The translations under genes were made by a program, and so were the position numbers. The notes below the pieces were generated by a model. It was given only the letters and a program-made list of their open reading frames with translations. It was not told the DNA's origin and made no database searches. Source: Myxococcales bacterium (GTDB lineage: Bacteria > Myxococcota_A > UBA9160 > UBA4427). From it: 48,034 nt of DNA. The DNA lies in assembly GCA_012960035.1 (NCBI GenBank), contig DUBZ01000010.1, forward strand, positions 1 to 48,034, in the 5' to 3' direction. Below are positions 47,869-48,034 of the stretch, piece by piece. How positions within the stretch are numbered: the first letter of the stretch is position 1; each line of letters opens with the position of its first letter.

Positions 47869-48034
47869 ATGGCGTATCTCGAAATGGGCGAGTTGCGCGT
47901 TTACCAGTGCCTTGAGGACTGTCGCGATCTGTTCGCGAGCGACATGAAAACCTGTGAAGTGATCAAAAGCGTGAAGCGGGACGAACGATTTCACTGCGCC
48001 TATCGCCATGATCCACTCGAGCGTTGGACGACGG
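47869..48034 (+). CDS. partial gene running off the right edge, ferritin-like features
   Basis: From the ATG at 47869 the frame stays open to the window end: MAYLEMGELRVYQCLEDCRD then SDMKTCEVIKSVKRDERF and HCAYRHDPLERWTT. Glu-rich helices followed by DERFH (an ExxH step) resemble di-iron ferritin-like proteins. The frame is also open upstream of this ATG, so the start is uncertain and the left end could itself be a break. Without the rest I cannot name the family. Confidence 0.4.
   Translation, partial: MAYLEMGELRVYQCLEDCRDLFASDMKTCEVIKSVKRDERFHCAYRHDPLERWTT

Noticed and set aside
1..48034. tRNA or rRNA genes, CRISPR arrays, transposases, integrases
   Set aside because: I looked for repeats, clover-leaf-like segments and transposase motifs by eye and found none I could support.

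Overview
The window is one continuous stretch of GC-rich bacterial chromosome. A two-gene RND efflux unit with a lipoprotein adaptor and several proteins with Sec-type leaders point to a Gram-negative cell. The gene content (acyl-CoA dehydrogenase, class III CoA-transferase, Baeyer-Villiger and aromatic-ring flavin monooxygenases, SDRs, GSTs, a B12-dependent mutase, choline uptake and oxidation, an F420-type reductase fold) suggests an aerobic heterotroph with wide catabolic reach. I cannot assign a lineage from the sequence alone; a myxobacterial or other former deltaproteobacterial group would be compatible, but that is a guess. I saw no rRNA, tRNA, CRISPR array, prophage or intact insertion sequence.

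Layout. 1-6.5 kb: two divergent polytopic glycosyltransferase-like membrane proteins, a CmcI-family methyltransferase-like protein with a signal peptide, and a GH3 glycosidase. 7-13 kb: an acyl-CoA dehydrogenase facing an RND pump and its adaptor. 13.3-18 kb: a luciferase-like monooxygenase, a His-rich SEC-C mini-protein, a FAH-like (DUF5718-like) protein coupled to a CoA-transferase, a 54-residue acidic small ORF and a CmcJ-like oxidoreductase. 18-21.5 kb: an RNA-modification island, in which an RluA-type pseudouridine synthase is fused to an RlmI-type methyltransferase, coupled by a GTGA overlap to a TrmK-like methyltransferase, and divergent from TrmJ. 21.5-24 kb: a metallo-beta-lactamase/SnoaL pair. 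24-27.4 kb: a three-gene catabolic operon (VOC protein, carboxymuconolactone-decarboxylase-like/nitroreductase fusion, FAD monooxygenase) joined by GTGA and ATGA overlaps. 27.4-31.1 kb: small DUF proteins set among gene fossils. 31.2-34.3 kb: a split B12 mutase with its MeaB-type GTPase. 34.8-38.2 kb: an SF2 helicase and a second metallo-beta-lactamase protein. 38.2-41.3 kb: choline dehydrogenase and BCCT transporter. 41.5-48 kb: F420-type reductase, GST, SDR, a BVMO-TetR unit, RidA, and a partial gene at the right edge.

Two themes stand out. First, tight translational coupling by four-base (A/G)TGA overlaps recurs at three operons. Second, the spaces between intact genes, mainly from 21.5 to 34.7 kb and from 42 to 43.5 kb, are littered with short recognisable remains of other genes: SDR twice, TetR, CmcI, GST, DUF1330, MFS, enoyl-CoA hydratase, LysR and FG-GAP. 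This indicates heavy gene turnover by deletion and rearrangement.

The most interesting candidate for new biochemistry is the B12 mutase operon. Its large subunit keeps the mutase scaffold but appears to have replaced the canonical Tyr, Arg and His of the methylmalonyl-CoA mutase active site, while its cobalamin subunit and chaperone look intact. The RluA-RlmI fusion with its coupled TrmK-like partner and the CMD-nitroreductase fusion are the next best.
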